Origin: Bifidobacterium phasiani | GTDB taxonomy: Bacteria > Actinomycetota > Actinomycetes > Actinomycetales > Bifidobacteriaceae | Direction of reading: 5' to 3' | DNA length: 32,272 nt | NCBI RefSeq assembly: GCF_019331775.1 | Contig: NZ_JAHBBD010000027.1 | Coordinates: 1-32,272, forward strand | Notes under the pieces: model-generated | Seen by the model: the letters and a program-made list of their open reading frames with translations, nothing else | Database searches by the model: none | Told to the model about the DNA's origin: nothing | Part shown: piece after piece, positions 21,108 through 29,250 of the stretch | Layout: every line of letters begins with the position of its first letter | Numbering within the stretch: position 1 is the first letter of the stretch | Made by a program: the position numbers and the translations under genes

Positions 21108-24100
21108 GACTTCTCCTGGTACATCTCGCTCAGGCGCGACAGGATGCGGTCGACTTCCTTCTCCGGGTTGACGAACGCGCCGACGCTCCACACGGTCATC
21201 ACCGACCAGCCGAGCGTCTGCAGCTGCTGCATGAGCACGCGGTGGCGCTCGCGGGTGGACTGCATGCTCATGAACGTGGTGTCGTCGGTGAGCACGGCGA
21301 GCGCGAACGGCCGGTCGTTCAGCCCCACGGCCAGCGGGATGCGCAGGCCGCGGTCGAAGCCGTAGTTCACCGCCACGTTGAGCCCGCGGGCGCGGATGCG
21401 CTCGGCCAGGTCGTTGAACAGCACGTTGTCGCCGTGGTCGGCGGTTTCGGGGCGCACCGGCACGCCGTCCAGGGACTCCGCCCACTGCAGCATGACCTTG
21501 AGCATCTTCGGCCCGGACTGGTGCAGGCGGTCGTCCTCCAGGTCCTCGGAGCCGAAGGCCGAGACGATGTCCAGATGGCGGTCCGGCAGCGCGAGCGCGT
21601 CCAGCAGCATGCCGCGGCCGCCCTGCGAGCTCACCTCGCCGAACTGCTGCAGCAGCCGTCCGTGCGAGGTCTTCGCGAAGCTCAGCGACAGGATCGCGTC
21701 GGTGGCGTAGGCGCCGGCGACCTCGTCGATGTCCACCAGCCTGACGTGGCGCAGGAACCGGCCCATCGACTGGTTCTTCGTCGCCAGCGACTTGAGCTCG
21801 GCGCCCAGGCGCGTGCGGAACGAGCTGGTCAGCATCACGACGGTCAGCGTGTAGCCGGCCGGCACGATCGTGAAGCTCGCCGCGCGCTCGGTGATGATGC
21901 GCACCACCTCGTCGATCTCCTGCTGGCTGCTTTCCACCAGGCCGCTGGACATGACCGGCACGGCGTTGGCCTCGACGCGGTGGAAGCGCACCTCGCCCTG
22001 GACGCCGCCGAACGCGACGTCGTACGACATCGTGCCGTACCCCTCGGATTCGAGGAACGCGGTCAGCCGCGGCGCGCGGCGCGCGGGGCGCGGCTTGGTC
22101 TGCACGCACGGCAGCATGCCGATCAGGTCCTTGACCGCCTCGGAGGTCACGGTCTCGCGGTGCGCGAAGACGACGACCTGCCGGGCGCGCGAGAGGATCG
22201 AGAGCAGCTCGATCGGCGGGATGTGCGCGGCGGCGTCGATCAGCGCCACGTCGGCGAGCGGGGCCGGGTCGGTGACCGTGACCAGCGCGGCGGGCGTGGC
22301 CACGAGGATCGGCTTGGCGGCCGCGAGGATCTCGGGGTGGTCGTGGCGCAGGCGGCTCAGCGGCACGCGGGAGCGGCCGGCGAGCGTCGTGTGCAGCATG
22401 TTCGCCTCCTGCGTGCGGGCGAACAGCATGTCGCACAGCCGGCGCATCGACTCCTGCGCGACCATCGGGCCGATCGAGCGCACGTGCTCGACGTCGACCT
22501 GGGCGAAGCGCTCGGCCGCGGTCTGCATCGCCGAGCCGTCCTGGTTGGAGATGATCGCCGAGGAGCGCACGATGTCCTCGAACACGGTCGTCCACCACGC
22601 CAGCTGCAGCTCGCCGTCCACCGCGTCCACGTCGATCCGGCGGTTGTGCAGGTCGTCGACGAGCGGGGTCAGGCCGGCCTCCTGGAACTCGCGCTCCAGC
22701 CGGCAGCGCTCGGGCAGCGTGTCCAGCGCCAGGTGGTCGTCGTACAGCGCCTTGAGCCGCTCCTCGACCTGGTTGAGGTCGACGGCCTCCAGGTCGCCGC
22801 CCTGCGGGGTCGTGGCGAGCACGGCGTTGAGCGCGGTGAGGTTGCTTTCCAGCGCCTCCTGCGTCTCGACGATGTCGTCCAGGCGCGGGGGCAGCACCGG
22901 CCAGCCGCCGTGCGGCACGAACAGGTGCCACTGCTCGGCCTGGCGGGCCACCACCTTGAGCGCCTCGTGCAGGTCCTCGACCTGGGCGCCGACGCGCAGC
23001 AGGCTCCTGGCCTCCTTGATGTGGCGGCGGCGCTCCCAGAAGCCCATCGTGGTGCCCTCGGCCTTGCGCTGGGCCTTGGGCTTGCTCGCCTCGATCATCG
23101 AGGCGATGTCGCGTTCGAAGATCTCCGGCTGGAACACGTCGAGCACGCGGCGCAGGTTCTTGAGCACCGTGACCTGGCGCCCCCACTCCTGCGCGGTGTT
23201 CGGCACCGGGAACCCGCAGGTCTGCACGGTGCTCGTCACCTGCTCGCGGGTGGCGGGCAGCAGCTTGAGCAGCACGTCGACGACGCGCTGGTAGGCGGTC
23301 ACCGCGTCGTCCTCGCTGGTCAGGCACGCGTGGTACCAGGCGGTGTCGTCGGGGCCGATCGTGTATTCGCCGAGCTCGCCGGCGCGGCGCAGCTTCCCGG
23401 ACCACTCGTCCAGGTGGCCGTTGAGCGTCTTGGCGGCGTCGATGCTCAGGCGGATGCGGGTCGCCGGATGCGTCGGCAGCTCCGCGATGCTCGCCAGGTT
23501 CTGGATCGTCTGGTACGCCGACACCCCCCACTGCTCGCTCACGCCGTGCAGGTCGCCCAGGTACCGGGTCAGCCGCGAGCGCACGCCGACCAGCTCGTCG
23601 GACAGCTGGTCGAAGCGCGAGGTGGCCACGCCGGGCTGGAAGCCGACCGCGGCGATCAGCTGGCGGTCGATGTCGGCGTTCGCGGTGGGGCTGGAGACGT
23701 CCAGCATCAGCGAGCCCATCTCGTTGGCGTTGATCGCCTGCGTGAAGCGGCGCTTCTGGTCGGCCACGCACGGCACGTACAGCACCGAGCGGCCGTTCAT
23801 CACGCAGCGCGAGGCGACGGCGGCGGCCTGGTCGGCGGTGTCGCACCCGGCGCCCGCGTCCACGAAGATCGAGTGGCCGGCGGCCGCGAGGTTCGCCGCG
23901 TGGCGCACGGTGTTGTCGACGTCGCCGACCTCGTACTCGGCGTGCGGGTCGCCGTCGAAGGGGCTGTACTCCGGCAGGTCCGCGCCTCGCAGCGCGGCGG
24001 CGGCCGCCTCGTCGCCGGCGAGCGCGTCCAGCAGGCCGTTGCCGGTGGAGCCCTGCTCCAGGCCGTCGACGATCCGCTGGCTTTCGACCAGCATCTGCGT

Positions 24101-24724
24101 CGCGGGGTCGGAGAAGCAGCCGAGGATGATGTGGCGCTCGATCGCGAAGTCCGGGAACGCCTCGGCGGCGCGGTCGGTGATCGCCGCGAACACGGCCGAG
24201 GTCTCGGGGGTGCCGCTGGCGTAGTGCGAGCCGTCGAACAGGTCGCGTTCGTCGAGCGTGACGTGCTCCTCGCGCAGGTGGGTCACGAACGCGCTGTTCA
24301 GCCGCACGCGCCCGGTGAAGCGGATGGTCGTGCCGTCGGGGTTGGCGTCGGAGGAGCGGACCACCTCGACCGGGTAGAGCAGCACGGGCATCTGGTTGCC
24401 CTTCCACGTCGCCACGCCCACGACCAGCGACAGCTCGGCCATGCCGCTGACGCGCCCCTTCGCCGCCTGGTCGTCGAGCACGCGCTCGACGCGGCGGCCG
24501 GCCGCGCGCAGCATGCCGTTGTCGCGGAACAGCGAGTCCAGCGGCGCCTGGCCGCTGGCGAACAGCTGCGCCAGACCCGACGGATGGGCGTGGGTCATGT
24601 CGAGCTGGGCCGCCAGCTGGGTGACGTCCTCCAGCGGGGACGGCGCCAGTGTCGTGCGGAACTGGTCGCGCCATTGGCGGATGCGGTCCAGCGCCCCGCC
24701 GACCTGCGATGTGGCTTCGCTCAT
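21104..24724 (-). CDS. SF1 helicase-like protein with degenerate ATPase and Vsr-like C-terminal domain
   Basis: A 1206-aa protein resembling DUF4011-type superfamily 1 helicases with a C-terminal MTES_1575/Vsr-like nuclease fold. Near residues 100-125 VVGVATWKGNQMPVLLYPVE matches the family's N-terminal domain. At the Walker A position (about 285-300) it has FVDAGAGCDTADQAA, lacking the GK[S/T]. At the Walker B position (about 825) it has VALIDAAAHIPPIELL, where active members have DEA(S/A)Q. The C-terminal region (about 1110-1200) keeps STRERHRVLMQQLQTLGW and VMTVWSVGAF, but the expected acidic residues read IPLAVGLND and LAVLTDDTT. So both activities look lost. GGGAGG lies before the ATG and the FHA gene ends 7 bases upstream. 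A long alpha-helical middle (about 480-760) could be coiled coil. Family assignment is from motif memory. Confidence 0.75.
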   Translation of the reverse strand: MSEATSQVGGALDRIRQWRDQFRTTLAPSPLEDVTQLAAQLDMTHAHPSGLAQLFASGQAPLDSLFRDNGMLRAAGRRVERVLDDQAAKGRVSGMAELSLVVGVATWKGNQMPVLLYPVEVVRSSDANPDGTTIRFTGRVRLNSAFVTHLREEHVTLDERDLFDGSHYASGTPETSAVFAAITDRAAEAFPDFAIERHIILGCFSDPATQMLVESQRIVDGLEQGSTGNGLLDALAGDEAAAAALRGADLPEYSPFDGDPHAEYEVGDVDNTVRHAANLAAAGHSIFVDAGAGCDTADQAAAVASRCVMNGRSVLYVPCVADQKRRFTQAINANEMGSLMLDVSSPTANADIDRQLIAAVGFQPGVATSRFDQLSDELVGVRSRLTRYLGDLHGVSEQWGVSAYQTIQNLASIAELPTHPATRIRLSIDAAKTLNGHLDEWSGKLRRAGELGEYTIGPDDTAWYHACLTSEDDAVTAYQRVVDVLLKLLPATREQVTSTVQTCGFPVPNTAQEWGRQVTVLKNLRRVLDVFQPEIFERDIASMIEASKPKAQRKAEGTTMGFWERRRHIKEARSLLRVGAQVEDLHEALKVVARQAEQWHLFVPHGGWPVLPPRLDDIVETQEALESNLTALNAVLATTPQGGDLEAVDLNQVEERLKALYDDHLALDTLPERCRLEREFQEAGLTPLVDDLHNRRIDVDAVDGELQLAWWTTVFEDIVRSSAIISNQDGSAMQTAAERFAQVDVEHVRSIGPMVAQESMRRLCDMLFARTQEANMLHTTLAGRSRVPLSRLRHDHPEILAAAKPILVATPAALVTVTDPAPLADVALIDAAAHIPPIELLSILSRARQVVVFAHRETVTSEAVKDLIGMLPCVQTKPRPARRAPRLTAFLESEGYGTMSYDVAFGGVQGEVRFHRVEANAVPVMSSGLVESSQQEIDEVVRIITERAASFTIVPAGYTLTVVMLTSSFRTRLGAELKSLATKNQSMGRFLRHVRLVDIDEVAGAYATDAILSLSFAKTSHGRLLQQFGEVSSQGGRGMLLDALALPDRHLDIVSAFGSEDLEDDRLHQSGPKMLKVMLQWAESLDGVPVRPETADHGDNVLFNDLAERIRARGLNVAVNYGFDRGLRIPLAVGLNDRPFALAVLTDDTTFMSMQSTRERHRVLMQQLQTLGWSVMTVWSVGAFVNPEKEVDRILSRLSEMYQEKS

Positions 24725-24731
24725 GCCTCCC

Positions 24732-26300
24732 TCACTTCCCTACCGCTTTGCGGTACTCCTGGTAGCCCTCGTTGCGGGCGAGCGCGGCGTCGACGTCGCG
24801 GTCCCCCTGTGCCGCCAACCATTCGTACAGGTCATCGTACAACGAGGGGTTCATGGCCAGGAACGGCAGCAGCTGCGGATGGCGCGCCATCTCGTACTGC
24901 GCGCCGAAGTCCTCCGTGCGTTTCGCCTCGTCCGAGGTGTGGCCGCCGACCTCGACGGACGGCTCGGCCTTGGCGAACTCGCCCTTGGAGACGCGGTCGA
25001 ACACCGAGCCCGGCTCGAACGCCGGCGTGTAGGCGGCCGACGGCTCCCCGCCTTCCTGCGGGCGGGCGTAGCGCGCGTGGTCGTCGTCCGGGGCGACGGT
25101 CCCGTCCATCGGCGCGAACACCAGCCCCGCATCGCCCGCGGGCTCCGAGGCCACGTCCTGCGGCGCGCCGGCGGCCGTCGAAGCGCCGTCCGACGCGGCT
25201 TCGGACTGCGCCGTCCGCGGTTGCCCCGGCTCGGCCTCCAGCCGTTCCGGCTCGGTCTGCGGCGTCTGCGGCTGTTCCGCGGACGCCGCGCCCCCGGCGG
25301 CCTCCGCCGGCTGCGCAGTCGCGGCGCCGTCCTGCCCGTCGGACCGGACGGATGCCGCCTGCGCCGCGTCGTCGGACGGCGTCTCCGACCGGGCCGACGC
25401 GGCCAGCGGCGATTCGGCGGCCGCGTCCACGGGATCGGGCCGCGCTTCCGGCGACCCGACGGACGGCATCGCGTCGCTCGACGGCGAGGACGGCTGCGCG
25501 GAGGGCAGCGACTCGTGCACCGCGGGGGTGTCCATCGTGGTCGTCACCAGCTCGGCGATGGGGATGTCCGGCGCGCCGGGTCCCGGACCGTCCGCCGGTC
25601 CGTCGGCGGGCTCCTGCGCAGGGGTCTCGGACCCGGCGCGCGCGTCGGCGAACAGGTCGCGCGAGGAGGCGTCGTCCGATTCAGCCGTGGGCATAACGTT
25701 GAGCGGCACCGACCCCTCGCCGAAGCCGTAGGGGCGGTACGAGCGCAGCTCGGCCATGTTCAGCTCGCCCGCGCGGTGCCTGACCTGGTCGGCGTCGAAC
25801 ATGCTCGTCGGCTCGCCGGCGCGCAGGTCGAGGATGTCGTCAACCGACATGTCGGCGGCGTCCGGCTCCTGCCGCCCGTCCGACAGGGCGTAGCCGAACA
25901 GGTCGGGGACGTGCAGCCCGCGCTCGTCGTTGCGCTCGACGCGGATGAAGTCCACCGGGACGTCGCCGAGCTGCAGGCGCATCGGCGAGGTCGGCAGCAG
26001 GAAGTCCGTGCCGCCCGGGATGCGCATCAGCTCGCCGTTCTCGCGCACCACGTAGGAGCCGTTCGTCGAGTCCAGGTCGCGCAGCGAGGCGGCGCCGTTG
26101 TCCGCGACGCTGAACACGGCATGGCGCTTGGACATCGAGCGGGTGGCGTCCTGCACCTCCAGCCGGCGGACGCCCTCGTCGACCAGCGGACGCAGCGGCT
26201 TGCGCCCGATCTGCACGCGCTCCCCCGGCTCCACATACCCGAGGTCGACGCCGTCGACCCTCACGATCCATTGCTGCACCACACGCTGACCGTCAATCAC
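24732..26300 (-). CDS. FHA-domain protein with C-terminal Leu-rich-variant domain
   Basis: A 522-aa cytoplasmic protein. Residues about 10-115 form a forkhead-associated domain, a phosphothreonine reader, with the conserved GRK (VQIGRKPLRP), the SxxH equivalent MSKRHAVF and DLDSTNGSYVV. Residues about 200-440 are Ala/Pro/Ser/Glu low complexity. The C-terminal 55 residues (MARHPQLLPFLAMNPSLYDD, then LYEWLAAQGDRDVDAAL) resemble the variant leucine-rich repeat module found in many actinobacterial proteins. Translation starts at GTG, with GGAAGG 7 bases upstream. It is first in a tight operon with the helicase-like and 73-aa genes, and 30 bases downstream of the MATE gene. Its phospho-partner is probably a target of a PknB-type kinase; not shown here. 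Confidence 0.85.
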   Translation of the reverse strand: MIDGQRVVQQWIVRVDGVDLGYVEPGERVQIGRKPLRPLVDEGVRRLEVQDATRSMSKRHAVFSVADNGAASLRDLDSTNGSYVVRENGELMRIPGGTDFLLPTSPMRLQLGDVPVDFIRVERNDERGLHVPDLFGYALSDGRQEPDAADMSVDDILDLRAGEPTSMFDADQVRHRAGELNMAELRSYRPYGFGEGSVPLNVMPTAESDDASSRDLFADARAGSETPAQEPADGPADGPGPGAPDIPIAELVTTTMDTPAVHESLPSAQPSSPSSDAMPSVGSPEARPDPVDAAAESPLAASARSETPSDDAAQAASVRSDGQDGAATAQPAEAAGGAASAEQPQTPQTEPERLEAEPGQPRTAQSEAASDGASTAAGAPQDVASEPAGDAGLVFAPMDGTVAPDDDHARYARPQEGGEPSAAYTPAFEPGSVFDRVSKGEFAKAEPSVEVGGHTSDEAKRTEDFGAQYEMARHPQLLPFLAMNPSLYDDLYEWLAAQGDRDVDAALARNEGYQEYRKAVGK

Positions 26301-26330
26301 CGGCTGGCCTTCCTTTCACACGCCGTGCAC

Positions 26331-27773
26331 TCACGCACTATGTGCCATTGTGTCATGTTTCCCCGAGAGATGGCGGATTATCGTACGGGGAATTGACAAC
26401 TTCCGCCCATTGCCGGGGCCCAGTTCGGCGAGCACGCGACGCTGCAGGGGGATGGTCACGAGGAACGTGCACACGTCCGAGACCGACTGCGCCAACTGCA
26501 CGCCGAGCAGCCCGATGAACCCGGGAAGCACCAGCACGATGGGGGCAAGGAACAGCCCCTGGCGACACAGCGCCAGAAACGAGGCCACGACGGTCTTGCC
26601 CATCGTCTGCTGCATCGAGTTGGAGATCATGTTGAACCCGGTGAACGCCACCGTGCAGCACTGGATGCGCAGCGCGAGCGTGCCGACCGCGACGACGTCG
26701 GGATCGGAGCGGAACACCTCGACGATGACGGGGGCGAGCGCGGCCACGCCCACGGCGATGCACAGCAGCACGGCCGTGGCCAGCCGCACGCAGAACCAGT
26801 ATCCCTCCTTGACGCGGGCGAACAGCGCGGCGCCGTAGTTGTACCCGCACACCGGCTGGAAGCCCTGCCCCAGCCCGACCAGCACCGAGTTGACGGCCTG
26901 CATGACGCGCATCACGATCGCCATGCCGGCGATCGCCGCGTCGCCGAACGGGTTCGCGGCGATGTTCACGCAGGTCGTGGCCACCGATCCGGCGCTCTGG
27001 CGGATCAGCGAGGGCAGGCCGCCGCCGACGATCTCGCGGCACAGCAGCACGTCCGGGCGGCAGCGGCGCGGATCCAGCCGGACCACGCCGAACCTCACGC
27101 TCATCGTGACCAGGATCGCGAAGCTCACCGTCTGGCAGATCGCCGTGGCCAGCCCCGCGCCGAAGATGCCCAGGCCGAGCGCGAAGATGAAGACCGGGGC
27201 CAGCGCGAAGTTCAGCAGCGCGCCGGAGACCAGGCCGATCATGCCGAACGCCGACTGCCCCTGGTAGCGCAGCATGCCGTTCAGGGAGAACGAGCCGCAC
27301 ACCATCGGGGCGGCCACCAGGATGGGCGTGAGGTACGCCACCGCGTAGGGGGCGATCGTCGCGGTCGACCCCAGCGCCAGGACCAGCGGGCGCAGCGTCA
27401 GCAGCCCGAGCACGGCCACGGCCAGGCCGCAGGTCACCGACCCGCAGAAGCCGACCGCGAGCAGCCGGGCGGCGCGCTCGTTGTCGCGCTTGCCCAGCTC
27501 GCGGCTCATCGAGTTGCCGGTGCCGTTGCCGAAGAAGAAGCCGATGGCCTGCAGCACCGTCATGATCGAGAACGCGATGCCGATCGCGCCCGACTGCGCG
27601 GTGCCCAGGCGCCCGATGAAGTAGGTGTCGGTCAGGTTGTAGGCGGTCGTCACCAGGTTCGAGATCACCGCGGGCAGGCACAGCCTCAAGATCAGCGGGC
27701 GGACCGGCTGGCCGGTCATCTGACGGTACTTCTCTCCCGGGTCCACGGGATGCAAGCTGATGAGGTGCGCCAT
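26331..27773 (-). CDS. MATE-family efflux transporter
   Basis: A 480-aa integral membrane protein with about 12 helices in two six-helix halves, expected to export drugs or metabolites against Na+ or H+. The N-terminal region PVRPLILRLCLPAVISNLVT and YNLTDTYFIGRLG is typical, and the second half opens with GLPSLIRQSAGSV and GLGQGFQPVCGYNYGA, as in MepA-type members. The start at 27773 has TAGACT exactly 6 bases upstream and no ribosome binding site (leaderless-type); M19 at 27719 is a possible alternative. The FHA gene follows after 30 bases without a terminator, so the transport gene and the FHA operon may share a transcript. Confidence 0.9.
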   Translation of the reverse strand: MAHLISLHPVDPGEKYRQMTGQPVRPLILRLCLPAVISNLVTTAYNLTDTYFIGRLGTAQSGAIGIAFSIMTVLQAIGFFFGNGTGNSMSRELGKRDNERAARLLAVGFCGSVTCGLAVAVLGLLTLRPLVLALGSTATIAPYAVAYLTPILVAAPMVCGSFSLNGMLRYQGQSAFGMIGLVSGALLNFALAPVFIFALGLGIFGAGLATAICQTVSFAILVTMSVRFGVVRLDPRRCRPDVLLCREIVGGGLPSLIRQSAGSVATTCVNIAANPFGDAAIAGMAIVMRVMQAVNSVLVGLGQGFQPVCGYNYGAALFARVKEGYWFCVRLATAVLLCIAVGVAALAPVIVEVFRSDPDVVAVGTLALRIQCCTVAFTGFNMISNSMQQTMGKTVVASFLALCRQGLFLAPIVLVLPGFIGLLGVQLAQSVSDVCTFLVTIPLQRRVLAELGPGNGRKLSIPRTIIRHLSGKHDTMAHSA

Positions 27774-27779
27774 TGTTCC

Positions 27780-27785
27780 AGTCTA
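27780..27785 (-). promoter_or_regulatory. Candidate -10 of leaderless MATE gene
   Basis: TAGACT on the minus strand is followed by six bases (GGAACA) and ATG. It keeps the conserved T1, A2 and T6. No -35 box was seen. Confidence 0.4.
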
Positions 27786-27895
27786 TCCCCGCCCGGGCGC
27801 GCGGCCGCCGGGACCGGGGCGCGGACGGGAGCCGCGCGATGCGGGGGCGGAACGCGGGGCGACGACGCAAGACGACGCAAGGCAGTAACGTGGGA

Positions 27896-27943
27896 CAAAA
27901 ACGCGGGAACCCCGCCATGCGGATGCGCATGGCGGGGTTCCCG
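27896..27943 (-). terminator. Rho-independent terminator of rplJ-rplL
   Basis: A very strong stem, about 18 bp (arm CGGGAACCCCGCCATGCG at 27904-27921 with the reverse complement ending at 27943), is followed on the minus strand by CGTTTTTG. It starts 33 bases past the rplL stop. Confidence 0.92.
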
Positions 27944-27976
27944 AAGCGTCGTGACGTGCGGCCGGAGCCGCGGCGA

Positions 27977-28357
27977 TCACTTGAGCTCGACGGTGGCGCC
28001 GGCCTCTTCCAGCTGGGCCTTGGCCTTCTCGGCGTCGTCCTTCTTGGCCTTCTCCAGGACCGGCTTCGGAGCGCCGTCCACGAGGGCCTTGGCCTCGGCC
28101 AGGCCGAGGGAGGTGATGGCGCGCACGGCCTTGATGACCTGGATCTTCTTGTCGCCGACGGCGGAGAGGATGACGTCGAACTCGTCCTTCTCCTCCTCCT
28201 CGGCGGCGGCGGCCGGAGCGGCGGCGACGGCGACGGCGGCCGGAGCGGCGGCCTCGACGTCGAACTTCTCCTCGAAGGCCTTCACGAACTCGGAGAGCTC
28301 GACGAGGGTCATCTCACCGAAAGCTTCGAGCAGCTCTTCATTGGTGTACTTAGCCAT
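27977..28357 (-). CDS. rplL: Ribosomal protein L7/L12
   Basis: A 126-aa stalk protein of the 50S subunit that recruits translation GTPases. The N-terminal dimerisation domain ([20 protein letters not shown]) is followed by an Ala/Glu-rich hinge (about residues 36-58) and the globular domain with [19 protein letters not shown] and [25 protein letters not shown] precedes the ATG by 7-8 bases. It lies 111 bases after rplJ in the same transcript; L7/L12 is needed in excess over L10. Confidence 0.97.
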   Translation of the reverse strand: MAKYTNEELLEAFGEMTLVELSEFVKAFEEKFDVEAAAPAAVAVAAAPAAAAEEEEKDEFDVILSAVGDKKIQVIKAVRAITSLGLAEAKALVDGAPKPVLEKAKKDDAEKAKAQLEEAGATVELK

Positions 28358-28468
28358 TATGGCTTCCTTTCAATCTTGGCGGCGGTTGAAGTGGGGCCCG
28401 CCGGCCTATAAACCTTGTTGTTCTGTTATCGGTGGGTCGTACCGACCCGTGCGGCGAACCGCAGCGGC

Positions 28469-28990
28469 TCAGGCGGCCTTCTCCTGCTTTTCGCGCAGCG
28501 CATCGATCGTACGCACGGCCTTGGTCGGCAGGGCGTTGAACAGATACGCGGCCTTGGCCATCGTCGCCTTGACATCGCCGGCGAACTCGGCAAGCAGCTG
28601 CGGGCGGGACTTGAGATCCGCCAGCTTCTTGGCGCCCTCGGCATCGTAGACGGTGCCGTCGGCGGCGGCACCCTTGATGACCAGAGCCTTGTTGTCCTTG
28701 GCGAAGTCACGGATGACCTTCGCAGCCTCGATGAAGTCACCCTTCACGAAGGTGATGGCGGTCGGGCCGGCGAGAATCTCGTCGAGGCCCTCGATGCCTG
28801 CTTCCTTGGCGGCGATGCGAGCCAGCGTGTTCTTAGCCACGGTGTAGGAAGTATCGCGGCCTAGCTTTTCGCGCAGATCGGAGATCTGCGGAACGGTAAG
28901 CCCGCGGTACTCGGTCAGGTAGACCGCGTCAGCGTTACGGAACTGCTCCGTAAGCTGAGCGACCACCGCTTCCTTTTCGGGCCTCTTCAT
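28469..28990 (-). CDS. rplJ: Ribosomal protein L10
   Basis: A 173-aa stalk base protein that binds 23S rRNA and carries L7/L12 dimers on its C-terminal helix. It begins MKRPEKEAVVAQLTEQFRNA; TEYRGLTVPQISDLR and YTVAKNTLARIAAKE are the L10 signature segments. AGGAAGG lies 6 bases before the ATG. The preceding leader carries an attenuator-like hairpin, consistent with autoregulation by L10. Confidence 0.96.
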   Translation of the reverse strand: MKRPEKEAVVAQLTEQFRNADAVYLTEYRGLTVPQISDLREKLGRDTSYTVAKNTLARIAAKEAGIEGLDEILAGPTAITFVKGDFIEAAKVIRDFAKDNKALVIKGAAADGTVYDAEGAKKLADLKSRPQLLAEFAGDVKATMAKAAYLFNALPTKAVRTIDALREKQEKAA

Positions 28991-29014
28991 GGCGTTCCTT
29001 CCTAAGTCGGCCGT

Positions 29015-29110
29015 TGACTCCGGAACGCCCCGCCGGGCATGAAAAAAGCCCTGCGCGCAGGCAGAGCAACATACATCCGCAAGTTTCCTTGCACGGACCT
29101 TGCGGCCCTA
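29015..29110 (-). ncRNA. L10 leader (autoregulatory 5' UTR of rplJ)
   Basis: The leader contains a hairpin pairing CCGCAAG (29077-29083) with CTTGCGG (29099-29105), then the terminator-like hairpin at 29042-29061, then the rplJ ribosome binding site. This matches the layout of L10 leaders, in which excess L10(L12)4 binds the leader and favours termination. The boundaries are approximate. Confidence 0.6.
29042..29061 (-). terminator. Attenuator hairpin in the rplJ leader
   Basis: The perfect palindrome CCTGCGCGCAGG (29050-29061) is followed on the minus strand by GC and six T residues. It lies 51 bases before the rplJ ATG, so it acts before the gene rather than after one. Confidence 0.75.
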
Positions 29111-29195
29111 TATCTCTCAACCTGCGCTGGCTTGGCGAACCAAACTTCGGGAGCGCATGCACGCTCCAACCAACGGTCTGTGGTTTACAGATACG

Positions 29196-29238
29196 AAAAG
29201 ATACACGCCCGGGGCGACGGCGCGCAACCCGGGCGTGT
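29196..29238 (-). terminator. Rho-independent terminator of the purine permease gene
   Basis: An 11-bp perfect stem, ACACGCCCGGG (29203-29213) with 29228-29238, is followed on the minus strand by ATCTTTTCG. It begins 12 bases past the permease stop and separates it from the rplJ leader. Confidence 0.82.
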
Positions 29239-29250
29239 CGTGGGTGCGGG

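Noticed and set aside
21242..25696. A 1484-codon plus-strand open frame opposite the helicase-like and FHA genes.
   Set aside because: Composition is typical of antisense frames in GC-rich DNA, and the minus strand gives domains, ribosome binding sites and operon structure.
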